In this document: positions 22,690-32,375 of the stretch, in pieces
Numbering within the stretch: the first letter of the stretch is position 1
How the letters are laid out: each line of letters begins with the position of its first letter
Assembly: GCF_032062135.1 (NCBI RefSeq)
Contig: NC_092859.1
Coordinates: 158,250,447 to 158,314,446 of the forward strand
Origin: Pyxicephalus adspersus
Lineage: Eukaryota > Chordata > Amphibia > Anura > Pyxicephalidae
Direction of reading: 5' to 3'
Length of the DNA: 64,000 nt
The notes under the pieces: model-generated
Seen by the model: only the letters and a program-made list of their open reading frames with translations
What the model was told of the DNA's origin: nothing
Database searches by the model: none
Made by a program: the position numbers and the translations under genes

Positions 22690-23320
22690 TGGGAACAATA
22701 GTCACACGACCAAAGGAATGGCATCACCCACCTCTTGGTTGTTGTCACCAATGATTTCAGTGTCATCTGCTTGCAATAAAGTATGAGCAAGGACACACTG
22801 GTAAGGTGAGTATAGGGGAGATGTTGAATATGTGGGGGTTCTGGCTTTGCAAAGACACATCCTAGAGCAGACACACACCACCAATGGAAAGGCATCACCA
22901 ACCTCTTGGTTGTTGTTGACACCAGTGATTTTAGTGCCCTCTACGTAGTATGGGCATGGGGAATATAGGGGGAAAAGTTGAAAAATGGTGGTTCCGGCTT
23001 TGCAGAAACTCTCCAATAACAGGACACAACAGTCACATGACCAATGGAATGCCATCACCAACCTCTTGGATGTTGACACCAGTGGTTCCAGTGTCATCTG
23101 CTTGCAATGAAGTATGGGCAAGGGAACACAGGTAAGATGAGTGTGTGTGTGTGTGTGGGGGTGGCAGCTTTGCAAAGACACATTCTATAACAGATCCAGG
23201 TCACTCTACCAATGAAGTGATACCAATAAAGTATTAGTACCAGTCCTAAACAAATGCAAGATTACCAAGAACGTGTTGGTAGGGTGAGCATGGTGGGTGG
23301 TGGGTCTTCAAAGAGCAGAG
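22690..23320. repeat. Tandem repeat, ~165-bp unit, about 4 copies
   Basis: Each unit carries 'ccaatggaatggcatcacc'-like, 'aacctcttggttgttg', 'acaccagtgatt', 'gtgtcatctgcttgcaat', 'agtatgggcaagg' and 'ggctttgcaaagacaca'. Copies start near 22690, 22866, 23020 and 23185, the last being the most decayed. Minus-strand frames of 163 and 159 codons run through it and repeat the same peptide in shifted form, so they look repeat-driven. A (GT)9 run sits at about 23140-23157. Confidence 0.85.
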
Positions 23321-23343
23321 GGCCTACATGAGCAAAGTCACAT

Positions 23344-23662
23344 GGGGCCCAATTTATGAAAGCTCTCATGGTCAATAGCCACCAGCAACACGGTCAGCAA
23401 TATGGGTTGCAATTAGGCATCAAGCGGTTGACTGGAGGAAGACCCATTGGGCCTGGCTCTCCAAAACTAAAAAAGATAGACTATAGTAGGAGAACCTGGG
23501 TGATACAGAAAACCTGGAAAGAATTAAAAAAAATAATTGGCTATTATTTGTCAAATGGTTTCAATCCTGGACCAGATCTATTCCAGGTTGGGTGGATCAC
23601 CCAGGTTCTATGATAGCCTATCTTCTCCAGTCTTGGAGAGTTTTAATAAATCAGATCCAATG
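23344..23662 (+). mobile_element. Palindromic MITE 'CCTGATTTATT' family, copy 4, with internal insertion
   Basis: The left end GGGCCCAATTTATGAAAGCTC and right end 'gagagttttaataaatcag' match the family, as do 'gatagactatagtaggagaa', 'cctggaccagatctattcc' and 'ggtggatcacccaggttc'. An 88-bp foreign segment (23368-23455) interrupts the left arm and is bounded by a repeated GCTCTC (23362-23367 and 23456-23461), as expected for an insertion with a 6-bp target duplication. Confidence 0.65.
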
Positions 23663-24310
23663 TCCCTTTATTCTGCATGAATGGCTTAGTATGTTGAACC
23701 ATCCAACTCTCTATAGGAAAGGACTTTTCCCACAATAAAAGATCTAGGTCTTCATTGCACATGGTACAACAGATGAATCTCTATGATAGCCAGGTGCCCC
23801 GACAAAAGCAGCCATCGTATGATTTACATTAAATCATCTGATATTCCAAAAAATACTGAATGCAACCCCCATGTAAAACTTACTGCCCGGAACTCAGAAC
23901 AGTTAATAAAAGCAGGTTAACAACTCTAATACCATGGAAAAATATATCACAAGCTGAAATAACCACCAAATGTATAACTCCGGAGCGCCCGTTATACCCG
24001 TTTATGGCTTCCATTTATAGGTATAAAGAGTATCTAAGTGACTGTCTATGCAAACGTGAGCTTATGTGGATGTAAATGTTCCAAAACTTGGCTTCCAGAG
24101 GCTTAAATATCAATTCAAACGTGCAACGTGCATTTCAGACCTTATTGTATTAAATTTTCATTTCAATATGTTTTCAACCTGAATAATCACTCGGTAAATT
24201 TCTAGCTTTTGAGGGATGCCCTAGGTAGTGCTATCACCTTAGTCACTTTAGGTTTGCCAACCCCTAAACTGCTCATTGAATAAATAAAAAAGAGGAAAAT
24301 AGATGTTTGG
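23663..24310. other. No recognisable feature
   Basis: Unassigned sequence between the MITE and the large foldback element. Confidence 0.45.
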
Positions 24311-24819
24311 GTTTTTTTGGCCAATCATGGTATTAAGATTTATTTAAACTTACTGCTTTATGTTGCACTTAAGGCTAGACAAGTTTCATCTAGCTGGTAT
24401 ATACATAGAGGGGATATCGACTACAAGTTAGTTACATAATTTAGTTCTGGCCAGGACATCAATAGCGGTCCTGATGTCCCAGCACTATACACAGTTTAAC
24501 AATCACACAATAGTGGTAAGATAGTTCATCAAGTAAAGGAAATAGATAATATTTGATGGGAATATTAAAGAGATCTCACAATTATACCTCTTCCCTTGGT
24601 CAACCATTACCCAATGCCCCATCCCTAAATTGAAACCACAAAAAAGAAAAACTAGATATTGGGACTTTAAAGGCATTACTAATGACACAGAACTTACACA
24701 TAATTTCTCATTATTAAAAATATAGAAAACGTTTTATTTGTGCCAATTAAAATCAAATTAAAACAAATTTGGAATCACCTTACAGAAGCCATGTGATGTG
24801 TAGTCTCATGCATATGTTC

Positions 24820-24853
24820 TACGCGTTTTGCGGAACAAGACCCGCTTCATCAG
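24820..24853 (-). ncRNA. Hammerhead-like motif, core altered at G12
   Basis: Minus strand: CTGATGA, a 4-bp hairpin GCGG/CCGC, AAAA where GAAA is expected, ACGCGT, then A. The flanks GTTC and GAAC form a perfect 4-bp stem I. Loss of the catalytic G (G12) predicts an inactive relic. Confidence 0.4.
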
Positions 24854-25192
24854 GAACCAGGGGACATCTATGGTCATATGTAGTACACGCCAAGATAGAA
24901 CGGGGTGGTTCCTTCACAGAATGGTAATTTGAAGGGACCAAAAACCACACAGCAGACTGTAGGGAAGGTTGGGCTCTTCAAGCAGAGGAGGACAGCATCA
25001 AATCTCTGCCAATTATTAGCTTTGATTCCCCTATTGAAAATGAGTAGAATTTATATATGTATAGTTGCTCATATTTTGCTAGCGTTGTCTGCACCTCCAC
25101 ATTGCTAAACAATTCAATCAACAAGACATGATCCACCATACAATAAGATTACCCTCCATCCAGCCAAAGATCCCTGAGATATCTTAAATACT

Positions 25193-25220
25193 GACGCGTT
25201 TCGCCTACAGGCTTCTTCAG
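25193..25220 (-). ncRNA. Hammerhead-like motif, core blocks intact
   Basis: Minus strand: CTGAAGA, one bulged A, stem II GCC-TGTA-GGC, GAAA, ACGCGT, then C at the expected cleavage position. All conserved blocks are present, but the immediate flanks pair poorly as stem I. The palindromic ACGCGT could form stem III only between two molecules or two tandem copies. Confidence 0.4.
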
Positions 25221-25637
25221 GGAATATAGGAACGTAAGGAGTATTAAAGTACCCAGTAGTAGGGTGTCATGAGGGTTAGGGGTATTGGAGATGAACAAGG
25301 TAAACCCTGTGATTTTTGATGAGTATTTTGCAAGGTTGGGGTTGAGATATCTAGCAGGGAGATCCTCCCCTGATTTTTAGCTAAGCAGAGGTTGGGCTGC
25401 TGACTTAGCTGGATAAAGCAAAGGACCCTTTGTGTCAGGATTTAAGATATCTCTTTTATATCCCCATCAAATATGATCTATTTCCTTTACTTGACGTGAA
25501 CTTCCTTAACACCATTGTGTGATAGGTATACTATGTATAGTGCTGGGACATCAGGACTGCCTTCAATGTCCCCGCCAAAACCTAATTATGTGACTAACTT
25601 GTACTGAATATCTTCTCTATGCATATACCTGCTAGAT

Positions 25638-26208
25638 CAGGGGTGTCAAACTCAAATACACAGAGGGCCAAATTTAAAAACTTAGACAAAGTTGTGGGCC
25701 ACCCTTGAAATTTATTGAAAACATTGAGGAAATGTTTCCTTCTCATTAGATATAAACCCTTTTCATATGGAAACAAAGAGGTTTTGCTTCATATTCAATC
25801 TGGAACAAGCTTATAGTAGGGAAAGAGGCATAAAACATTTTTTTTACTTTTGTTTAAGAAAAAATCCTATGCCTCTTTCTCTATTTGTAGCCTTCTGAGT
25901 TAAATTTCAATGCTAACCTTTTTGCACAGGCTAACAATAATAACAATATTCTTCTATGAAAATCCAACCATTCCAGTCCATGCCTTGGAGTAGCAAGGAA
26001 AAGCTGAAAAGTGCTGGAAATGCCAGACGCGGCCAATGCGGAGCTAAATCTTATGAGTGGCCCACCGCTGGAAGTCACTCTTCATTGAAATAGTGCCGCT
26101 ACTAAAATTCCTGGCATTATTTGCGTTTATAAAACAGTCCCTTGGGGGGGCCAAAACAAAGGATTTTGGGGGCCAGTTTGGCCCCCGGGCCATAGTTTGA
26201 CACCCCTG
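25638..26208. mobile_element. Non-autonomous hAT element (571 bp), nested insertion
   Basis: Starts CAGGGGTGTCAAACTC and ends GTTTGACACCCCTG, a Charlie/hAT-type terminal inverted repeat. It is flanked by TGCTAGAT (25630-25637) and CACTAGAT (26209-26216), an 8-bp duplication matching at six positions. The uninterrupted sister arm of the host foldback element (near 24397) has a single AGCTAGAT, confirming the empty site. No transposase frame remains. Confidence 0.9.
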
Positions 26209-26300
26209 CACTAGATGAAACTTGTCTAGACCTAGATGCAACGTAAAGCACTAAGTTTAAATAAATCCTAATAGCATACTTTGCAACGAACCCGTCTTTT

Positions 26301-27727
26301 TTCTTTTTCTTTATTTATTTAATATTTCTAGCTTTTAATAATGCTGTTTTTGTATTTATTACTTAGTGTTCTAACAAATAAATATGTCTTGTTTTTTTCT
26401 ATTTCATTTGCTTTAATTGTAGGTTTTCACAGAATCAGAAAAAAACATTTGAGTCGTCTTGACAAGACATATGTACGTGTTCCATACAGATAAAGAAAGT
26501 GTTGAGTAGTCTTTATATAACTGAAATAAATGTACAAGATTTCCTATAAAAATATTGGAGGATTTTCATTTGCTCTTTACCCATGATAGCATAAATTCTC
26601 TGTATTTTCTTTTCACTATTCACTATTTTGCTGTAACATTTTGTAAAATGCAATACAAGCTGGATTTCCAGCAACTAACCATAGTTCTTAAGGTGATATT
26701 AAATGGTGAAGGACTCTTAAGTCTCCCACTCGCTGGGCTAAATAAGCAGTCATAGTACACACAGTATGCAGCTTTTATACACCGTGCTTGTCTAAAGCAC
26801 AGTAAAAGCCACTTAAACACACACATACACAGCAGGGACCCATTTTGTTGTGGTAACATGCATGCAACATGCACAGATTGCTGATTACCGGCACCATTCA
26901 TTTTGCACATTGCAATATATGACAATGCACAAAATGAATGACCCTGCCTTTGATTTTTCTTGTCTTGTGCTTTTTTGCACAATGGAATGCATTGGTAGAA
27001 CATTCATTTCTAGAAATAAATTTAGCATTAAGTATTTTGCAGATGAGTTACAATGCAATCAATAAATCAGAGTTTGTATGCGAGATATTAAACTAATTGA
27101 GTAAAAGCCACAATTTACAATAAATTGAGATCATTATAAGTTGTATACAATGGATAGACTGAGAACATAAACAAAACACAGGGTGGTCCTAATTCATCAA
27201 CAACGTCTTTCATGGGTGGAACACGGAGGGCTGGTGTTTCCAGATGTGCTGCCGATGCTCTTCTGCAGAAACACAAAGATAAAGGCAACATTGAGAACCA
27301 AAAACACCGTAGCCATCCATGGACACTTTTAGCAGCTAATACAACAAGCTGAATTTCATTTGCAATTAAGATATCTAGTGGCACTAATTACTCTATATTG
27401 GCAAAAACCAGTGTGCCCATTGTCCGCCAATCTACAGTTAAGAGAAATCTGATCAGAAGCGTTCTTCATGGAAGACTGGCTGCTGAAAAGCCAAAGTTCT
27501 GATGTGGATGCCATGGCCAAAGCCTGGGCAAGAAATGGAGTGCAAGAAAATGGTAGCAAATGTTCCACACTGATTAGTCTAACTTTTGAAGCTTTTGGGT
27601 GTAGCAAGGGGCATTATGCTCAGAAAAGACCTGAGGAGCAATACATGGATGAATGTCTGCAGGCATTATTGAGGGATTGTGGAGGATCCTTGCGGGCTTG
27701 GAGCAGAATTTCTGCAATGGTTTTTGG
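26301..27727. other. No recognisable gene; one strong hairpin
   Basis: Unassigned AT-rich sequence apart from the hairpin at 26895-26940. The 126-codon minus-strand frame at 26623-27003 has no recognisable domain. Confidence 0.45.
26895..26940. repeat. Hairpin with 18-bp arms
   Basis: CATTCATTTTGCACATTG (26895-26912) is complementary to CAATGCACAAAATGAATG (26923-26940) at 16 of 18 positions, with a 10-base loop. It could be the core of a small foldback element or a structured RNA. No second copy is visible in this window. Confidence 0.7.
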
Positions 27728-28240
27728 TAGAGGTAGGCAAATTCTAGCTTTTAGGGCGGATATAGCCTAGCCAGTATTCCAGTCCAGCCTAATGCCTCCC
27801 CAGTTATTTATTGTTGGATCTGGCCTAATTGAATTGTTGCGTTATTCCTGCGATATCTTTGAGTTCCCGCACAGTAGCCCCAATTGCTATGCCTAAAGAG
27901 CCTACGCGCTGCTACCAGTCCCTTGAAAGGTTGACCTTGGACGTCGTGTCTTCAACCCCGAATGGACTGACGAATTGTTCTTCGACCAACGAGGCAACAA
28001 AGCCCTGTGTTTAGTGTGCAACGACACCAACAGCACTTTCAAGCGGTCAAATCTCAAGGGCCATTTCCATGCCAAGCACACTTACAGAGACTACACCGCG
28101 GATGAGCGGAAGACTGAGGCTGCTCGCTTGCAATCATGGCTGAAAAAAACCTTTCCTTGGACACCTTGTTTCTTCTGGCCTAGTTTGCCTTCTTGACCTC
28201 CTGACATGGCCTAGTAGTCCAAAAAGTTTGCCAACCCCTG
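27728..28240 (+). mobile_element. hAT transposon relic (internally deleted)
   Basis: Left end TAGAGGTAGGCAAATTC and right end AAAAAGTTTGCCAACCCCTG form the CAGGGGTTGGCAAAC-type hAT terminal repeats. Flanking 8-mers GTTTTTGG (27720-27727) and CTTTATGG (28241-28248) match at six positions. It retains the BED zinc-finger part of the transposase on the plus strand (27927-28196) but lacks the rest of the gene. Confidence 0.85.
27927..28196 (+). pseudogene. hAT transposase N-terminal fragment (BED zinc finger)
   Basis: The frame preceded by a stop at 27924-27926 reads KVDLGRRVFNPEWTDELFF, then a zinc-finger block with C-x2-C (CLVC) and H-x4-H (HFHAKH), then TYRDYTADERKTEAARLQS. This matches the BED-type DNA-binding domain that opens hAT transposases and the domesticated ZBED5/FAM200/GTF2IRD2 proteins derived from them. 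The frame ends in a stop at 28194-28196, just before the terminal repeat, and no catalytic domain follows. An upstream ATG (27889) is in a different frame. It is a dead fragment, not a functional gene. Confidence 0.8.
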
Positions 28241-28611
28241 CTTTATGGAGTACATAGTTATATTATTAAGGCAGCATACACATGTTCTTTATTTGTCAGG
28301 AAAGATCATTTCCAGTGACAAAAGGGTGATAGATGAAGGAATGAGCAATGTACACATAGTGCCACTTTATTCTATGATAAGGGGATGGGGTAAAATGAGT
28401 GCGTGACACCCTACTGTGCTCTTCTCATGGATCCGTCAGGACCGATCCATAAGCAAGGTCAGGCGACCGCTGTATGCATGTCAGAGTCTCACCTAAGACA
28501 AGCCCGAAGGTTCATATTGGATGAGAATCATCTGACGTCTATACATAGCCTTAATGTCCTTCGGTAGAACTCACAGACTAATTTCCCTGCTGTAGTCTAA
28601 GGTCTTGGGGA
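28241..28611. other. No recognisable feature
   Basis: About 370 bp between two retro/transposon relics. Confidence 0.45.
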
Positions 28612-28785
28612 AAAGCCATTTAATCTACCAGAATGGTTTGAGGATGTGGAAAAAAGCCAGAGTGCCCAGAAAAAATGCACACAAGCCTGAAGAGAACATA
28701 CAAGCTCCATGCAAATCCAGGATAGTAGCCCAACCAAGATTTGAACCTAGAACCCTAGCGCAGTACCCAATACCCAACTCCATGC
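28612..28785 (-). mobile_element. V-SINE-like fragment, reverse orientation
   Basis: Read on the minus strand it gives the order 'gggttctaggttcaaatctt', 'catggagcttgtatgttctc', 'gggcactctggc' and 'ttccacatcctc', which is the conserved core of V-type vertebrate SINEs (…GAGTTTGCATGTTCTC…GGGTTTCCTCC…). The 'ggttcaaat' word resembles a tRNA-type B box. The tail portion is missing. Confidence 0.6.
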
Positions 28786-30554
28786 AAAGACATGGTACAC
28801 GGTGGCAAGTGCCATGTCAATGCATAGAGCTGGGGATTTGGTCAGAAGTCATGGTCTCCTTGATGGTGAACTGTACAGGCAGATATAAAATCATAAAGAA
28901 GATAAAGATGAAGCTGGGTTTTTTTGGCAATAACCACTTATAATGTAGGGAATTTTCACAAAAACAATTGGTGATATATACAATAGTTACGAGTGGTCTT
29001 TCCCATCAACGATTCAAGTGTGTTTGGGGGGCTAGCTATATATATAAAGAATGGGGATCAAAGGTAAACTGCTCTTGTTCCAACGCGTTTCGCTGTGCAG
29101 ATTCTTCAGGGGATTGATTGAGACTATTAGCACTATATTCCACACTACTTTGGCCAAAGATACGGTGATGGGAGTTCATATTTAATAGCTGAGCATATTG
29201 ATGAAGAAAAGAAGGTCAGAATGAGTGGATAATCACCAGGAAGAGAGGACCACAGCCGCAGTCTCTCCAGTTCATCTGATCAATCCCAAAATCCATTCTG
29301 CAGCAGGATAACAGACAGCCAAAGTCATAAAGAATGAATGGAAGAAGTCCTGAAAGCAATGGTAACAGATCTAGACTACTCAATCCAAAGCACCTGCTGC
29401 CATTTTCCTGCACGCCATTTTTTTCATGCTTAGATAAATCACCTTGATATACAATAAGTGAGCGTTGTCACCGAATGACGATATAGAAGAATGCAGCCAC
29501 CATATTTCAGGCCTGCTATCTGCAATATATAACAATTCTTGGGTTTACATATGCAAGGTTCTGTCACTGCTTTAAGTAAACCAGAGCTGCAATGTGAGCG
29601 ATCATAAATAATTTCCCGGCAGCCCCAATTGGAAGATTTCAAGGCGTCAGTGCTCATGAAGAGTTTAACATATTCCAGTAATATCTCGCCAGCATCTGGT
29701 AGAGGTGAAGTATGATTACTGGAGCATTGCTCCATGTGTGAGCCTGTTTTAAAGAATCTCTGGCTTATAAAATGTAATTAGGACGGATTTTGCTGTGACA
29801 TGTTACAGAGATACTTTGTGTTGGAGAATTAATCGGGTAGAGATTACAGTCCGGCACACCGCTGTCTGCTCCATGACAAGCCCAATCCTCCTGCTGTGCT
29901 GCCTACAATTTCAAAGTTGGGTCAATTCCTGCCTCCGTTTCTGCCTCCCCAGCACTGCGGCCCTATTAATTATTAAAACGGTGATTTAATAATGCAGAAA
30001 AAACAAACGTAAACACACTTTGCCGTAATAGAGTGCCGTGGAAAACGGTTGGAAGAGTAGGGAAGAGGAGAGGCAATAATATTGTTTTATTCACACTCTG
30101 CTCCGAGCCCCAGGATAGCAATGATATCAGAGCTAAGCCGTAATGAATCAAACTCCCAGCACAGCAGGGCTGCAGCCCAAGCAAATATCGCAAAAAGCAG
30201 CCCGAGCAAAGAATACATTTATTTTTTTACAGCAGGGGAAAGAATTGAAAGGTAAGTGTTTCATTTCAGTCCAAGGTCTTTTCTCAACATTTAACCTCAT
30301 TCTGTTGTTGAGGGATGACAAGAAAATGATAACATGACATTGCAGATCTTTTGCTATGGGGTATGGGTAAAAAGGTATAAATAACACCCTTGGAAGTGTA
30401 GTTTTTTTCTGCGGAAAAGGATAGTTTTGATTATTTAACCTGTCTTTCTGGGCAAATATTTGTCAAAATGTACATTTATTAGGGACCAAAAAATGTATTT
30501 TAAAACATTGTATTCACTAGAGATGGGCAAATGCATGGTATTGTACCTGAATGG
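28786..30554. other. No recognisable gene; contains one hammerhead-like motif
   Basis: Unassigned sequence. Around 29590-30230 are single-copy-looking segments with AT-rich words such as 'attaattattaaaacggtg', compatible with conserved non-coding DNA. The 98-codon minus-strand frame at 29439-29735 is not supported by any domain. Confidence 0.4.
29082..29109 (-). ncRNA. Hammerhead-like motif
   Basis: Minus strand: CTGAAGA, an 11-base segment with only weak stem II pairing, GAAA, ACGCGT, T. Flanks AATCCC and GGAAC give a short imperfect stem I (two G-C pairs, then a mismatch). Core blocks are intact, but the fold is doubtful. Confidence 0.35.
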
Positions 30555-30880
30555 GGTCAGGTAGACATGGGCTAATGTACTTTAATGTACTTAAAGGATA
30601 TTAAGTAGACATGGGCCAATGTATTTTAACGTACCTAAAGGATATTAAGTAGAAATGGGCCAATGTATTTTAACGTACTTAAATGGTATTAAGTAGACAT
30701 GGGCCAATGTATTTTAACGTACTTAAATGGTATTAAGTAGACATGGGCCAACGTACTTAAATGGTATTAAGTAGACATGGGCCAATGTATTTTAACGTAC
30801 TTAAATGGTATTAAGTAGACATGGGCCAATGTATTTTAACGTACCTAAAGGATATTAAGTAGACATGGGCCAAGGTACTG
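30555..30880. repeat. 44-bp minisatellite, ~7 copies
   Basis: Unit blocks 'agtagacatgggccaatgta', 'ttttaacgtacttaaatgg', 'tatta'. One copy (30740-30777) is shortened by an internal deletion; others differ by single bases, e.g. 'cctaaagga' for 'cttaaatgg'. Confidence 0.95.
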
Positions 30881-31485
30881 AGATTTGCAACACATACACA
30901 CTGTACATTTATATTTGATAAATTGAGCATTTACATTCAGAGCCAGAACATCTACAAGGCAATAGAAGGCAGCAAGCTAGGGCCCTGTGGATGTCCATGG
31001 GGGTCTGGCTACAAACTTAAACTCCTACGGAAATTGCAAATTTGGTTGGAGGTGTGGAGTTCCCCGTCACATCACAAGATGTGTCATATGGGACCACACC
31101 AGTATAGACAATCAAAATAAGGGGGATTCTTCTATGTCTGCTGCAATCCTCATCAAGGTATGGGGACCCAAGCTGCTACCTTGTCTACGGCCCCATTTTG
31201 TTCCAATCCACCTTTCTAATATTTGTAATTGTGATCACTGTGCACAGGAACTAACATACTGAAGGTCTACAATCTGTATTGTTAAATGACTAGGGGGAAG
31301 CACTGAGTGTAAATGGTCAAGACACCATTACATATACAACAACATAAGTTTATATCCAGTTAATAAAGTACACAGGGGAAGTGCTCCCATTGCCTGGTGG
31401 TGGTACACTTGTGTGGGTCTACTTTCAAGTAGTTTTACCATCTTTAGAACATTTTATAATATGTTTAACCATCTCTACCTAATAG
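30881..31485. other. No recognised feature upstream of candidate exons
   Basis: Contains a 91-codon frame at 30987-31262 with no recognisable domain. No splice-bounded exon continuing the candidate gene can be identified here. Confidence 0.4.
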
Positions 31486-31587
31486 TTTTGCACCCAGGAG
31501 ATACTTTCCGCACAGACTTCAACCACACCATCAAAGGATCTGGTAAAGAGCAGATACCTCCACTTTTGGCAACAGCTGTGTACTATA
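31486..31587 (+). CDS. Candidate internal exon 1, unidentified protein
   Basis: The open reading reads HPGDTFRTDFNHTIKGSGKE, QIPPLLATAVYY and ends at a strong splice donor ATA|GTAAGTATG (31588). The acceptor is either TACCTAATAG before 31486 or TTTTGCACCCAG before 31498, giving 102 or 90 bases. The donor leaves one base of the next codon (phase 1), which joins exactly in frame with the next candidate exon after a 177-bp intron. The peptide is compositionally normal for a secreted or adhesive protein (NHT is a possible glycosylation site). I do not recognise the family. The first and last exons of the gene are not visible. Confidence 0.4.
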
Positions 31588-31764
31588 GTAAGTATGCTTA
31601 CTTTCCAAAAAGTGACAATCACTTTCAGTTGATCCATAACATTACTGTATATTGCTAAAAATAGAGTGCTGGTGTTAAAGCTGATCTCTGGGCAAATGTC
31701 ATACCTATCCCCCCCACCACCACCATCACAACCCCCTCTTTACCATCTACATTTTTTGGTACAG

Positions 31765-31862
31765 AAAGATGTCCATGGGCACATGGTCCGATTTGATGCC
31801 ATGGACTTGGACGGCAACTATCAATGTTATCAGTTGGGGGAAAACTCTATAATTGTGCTTCG
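31765..31862 (+). CDS. Candidate internal exon 2, unidentified protein
   Basis: A long C/T-rich tract (31710-31757) precedes the acceptor TTTTTTGGTACAG|AAAGATG, and the exon ends at donor CTTCG|GTGAGTCT. In the frame set by exon 1 it reads KDVHGHMVRFDAMDLDGNYQ, CYQLGENSIIVLR without a stop, 98 bases, leaving phase 2. DLDGNYQCYQ has the D-x-G-x-Y-x-C pattern seen before the last strand of immunoglobulin-like domains, but the length and context do not prove that. A possible continuation begins after CCCTCCTAG at 31977, which is weaker. Matching donor, acceptor and phase are the main evidence. Confidence 0.42.
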
Positions 31863-32104
31863 GTGAGTCTTCTCTTTTCTTTTGGCTACATTATGTGAGG
31901 TCCTTCTCTGGGTGCCCCCTTCCTGCATGTGGTAGACATTTCCTATTGGCTTTTTCCTATGGTGGTTCCCTCCTAGGGTCCATAGGAGGAGAGTGAAGAT
32001 GCAACATCAATGCAAATGGATGTTGGAGACCATCAGGTGCAGCACTATTAGGGAACCTAGGAGAAGTCTCTGGGGCATGGAATTAAGGGGGTGGACCTCT
32101 AGTC

Positions 32105-32375
32105 CAGTGTTTCTCAACCAGGGTTCCTCTACAAGATGCTGGGGGTTCCTTGAGCAATGAGCAGTTTGCACCTCTCAGGTCAGTTTAGGTGACACCAATG
32201 ATGTTTTTGGCTATCTGTAAGGGTGACATTCTTCCCAATGGCCAGCAATGTAAGAGGAATTCTTCCCACTGACCATCACACCAATATACTGTGAACTGTG
32301 AATATAAAAATTTTAGAAGGGGGTCCCTGAAGACCTGGAAGTTATTTCAAGGGTTTTCCAATGTTAAAAAGATTA
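32105..32375 (-). mobile_element. hAT-like MITE, copy 4
   Basis: Opens with the family's best terminal repeat, CAGTGTTTCTCAACCAGGG, followed by 'gggggttccttgagcaatga', 'gcacctctcaggtcag' and 'gggtgacattcttccca'. The far end is decayed (ATGTTAAAAAGATTAA where ATGTTGAGAAACACTG is expected). Confidence 0.8.

Larger units (their letters stand above)
24311..26300. mobile_element. 2-kb foldback element with hammerhead-like motifs (Penelope-like derivative?)
   Basis: The left arm 24311-24580 is matched in inverted orientation by 25444-25637 plus 26209-26300. Shared words include 'gacaagtttcatctag', 'cctgatgtcccagcactata' and 'caagtaaaggaaatagat'. The centre (24581-25443) carries two hammerhead-like motifs, both on the minus strand. 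The right arm is split by a hAT insertion at 25638-26208; the left arm preserves the empty site. No reverse transcriptase or nuclease frame is visible. The Penelope link rests on analogy with elements known to carry hammerhead motifs. Confidence 0.55.

Noticed and set aside
22431..23181. Two overlapping minus-strand frames of 163 and 159 codons
   Set aside because: Both follow the ~165-bp tandem unit in different frames; no start context, domain or splice structure.
29439..29735. 98-codon minus-strand frame in repeat-free sequence
   Set aside because: No recognisable domain or convincing splice sites; length is within chance expectation for AT-rich DNA.
30987..31262. 91-codon frame just upstream of the candidate exons
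   Set aside because: Not bounded by splice signals that join the candidate exons in frame; Cys content alone is not evidence.
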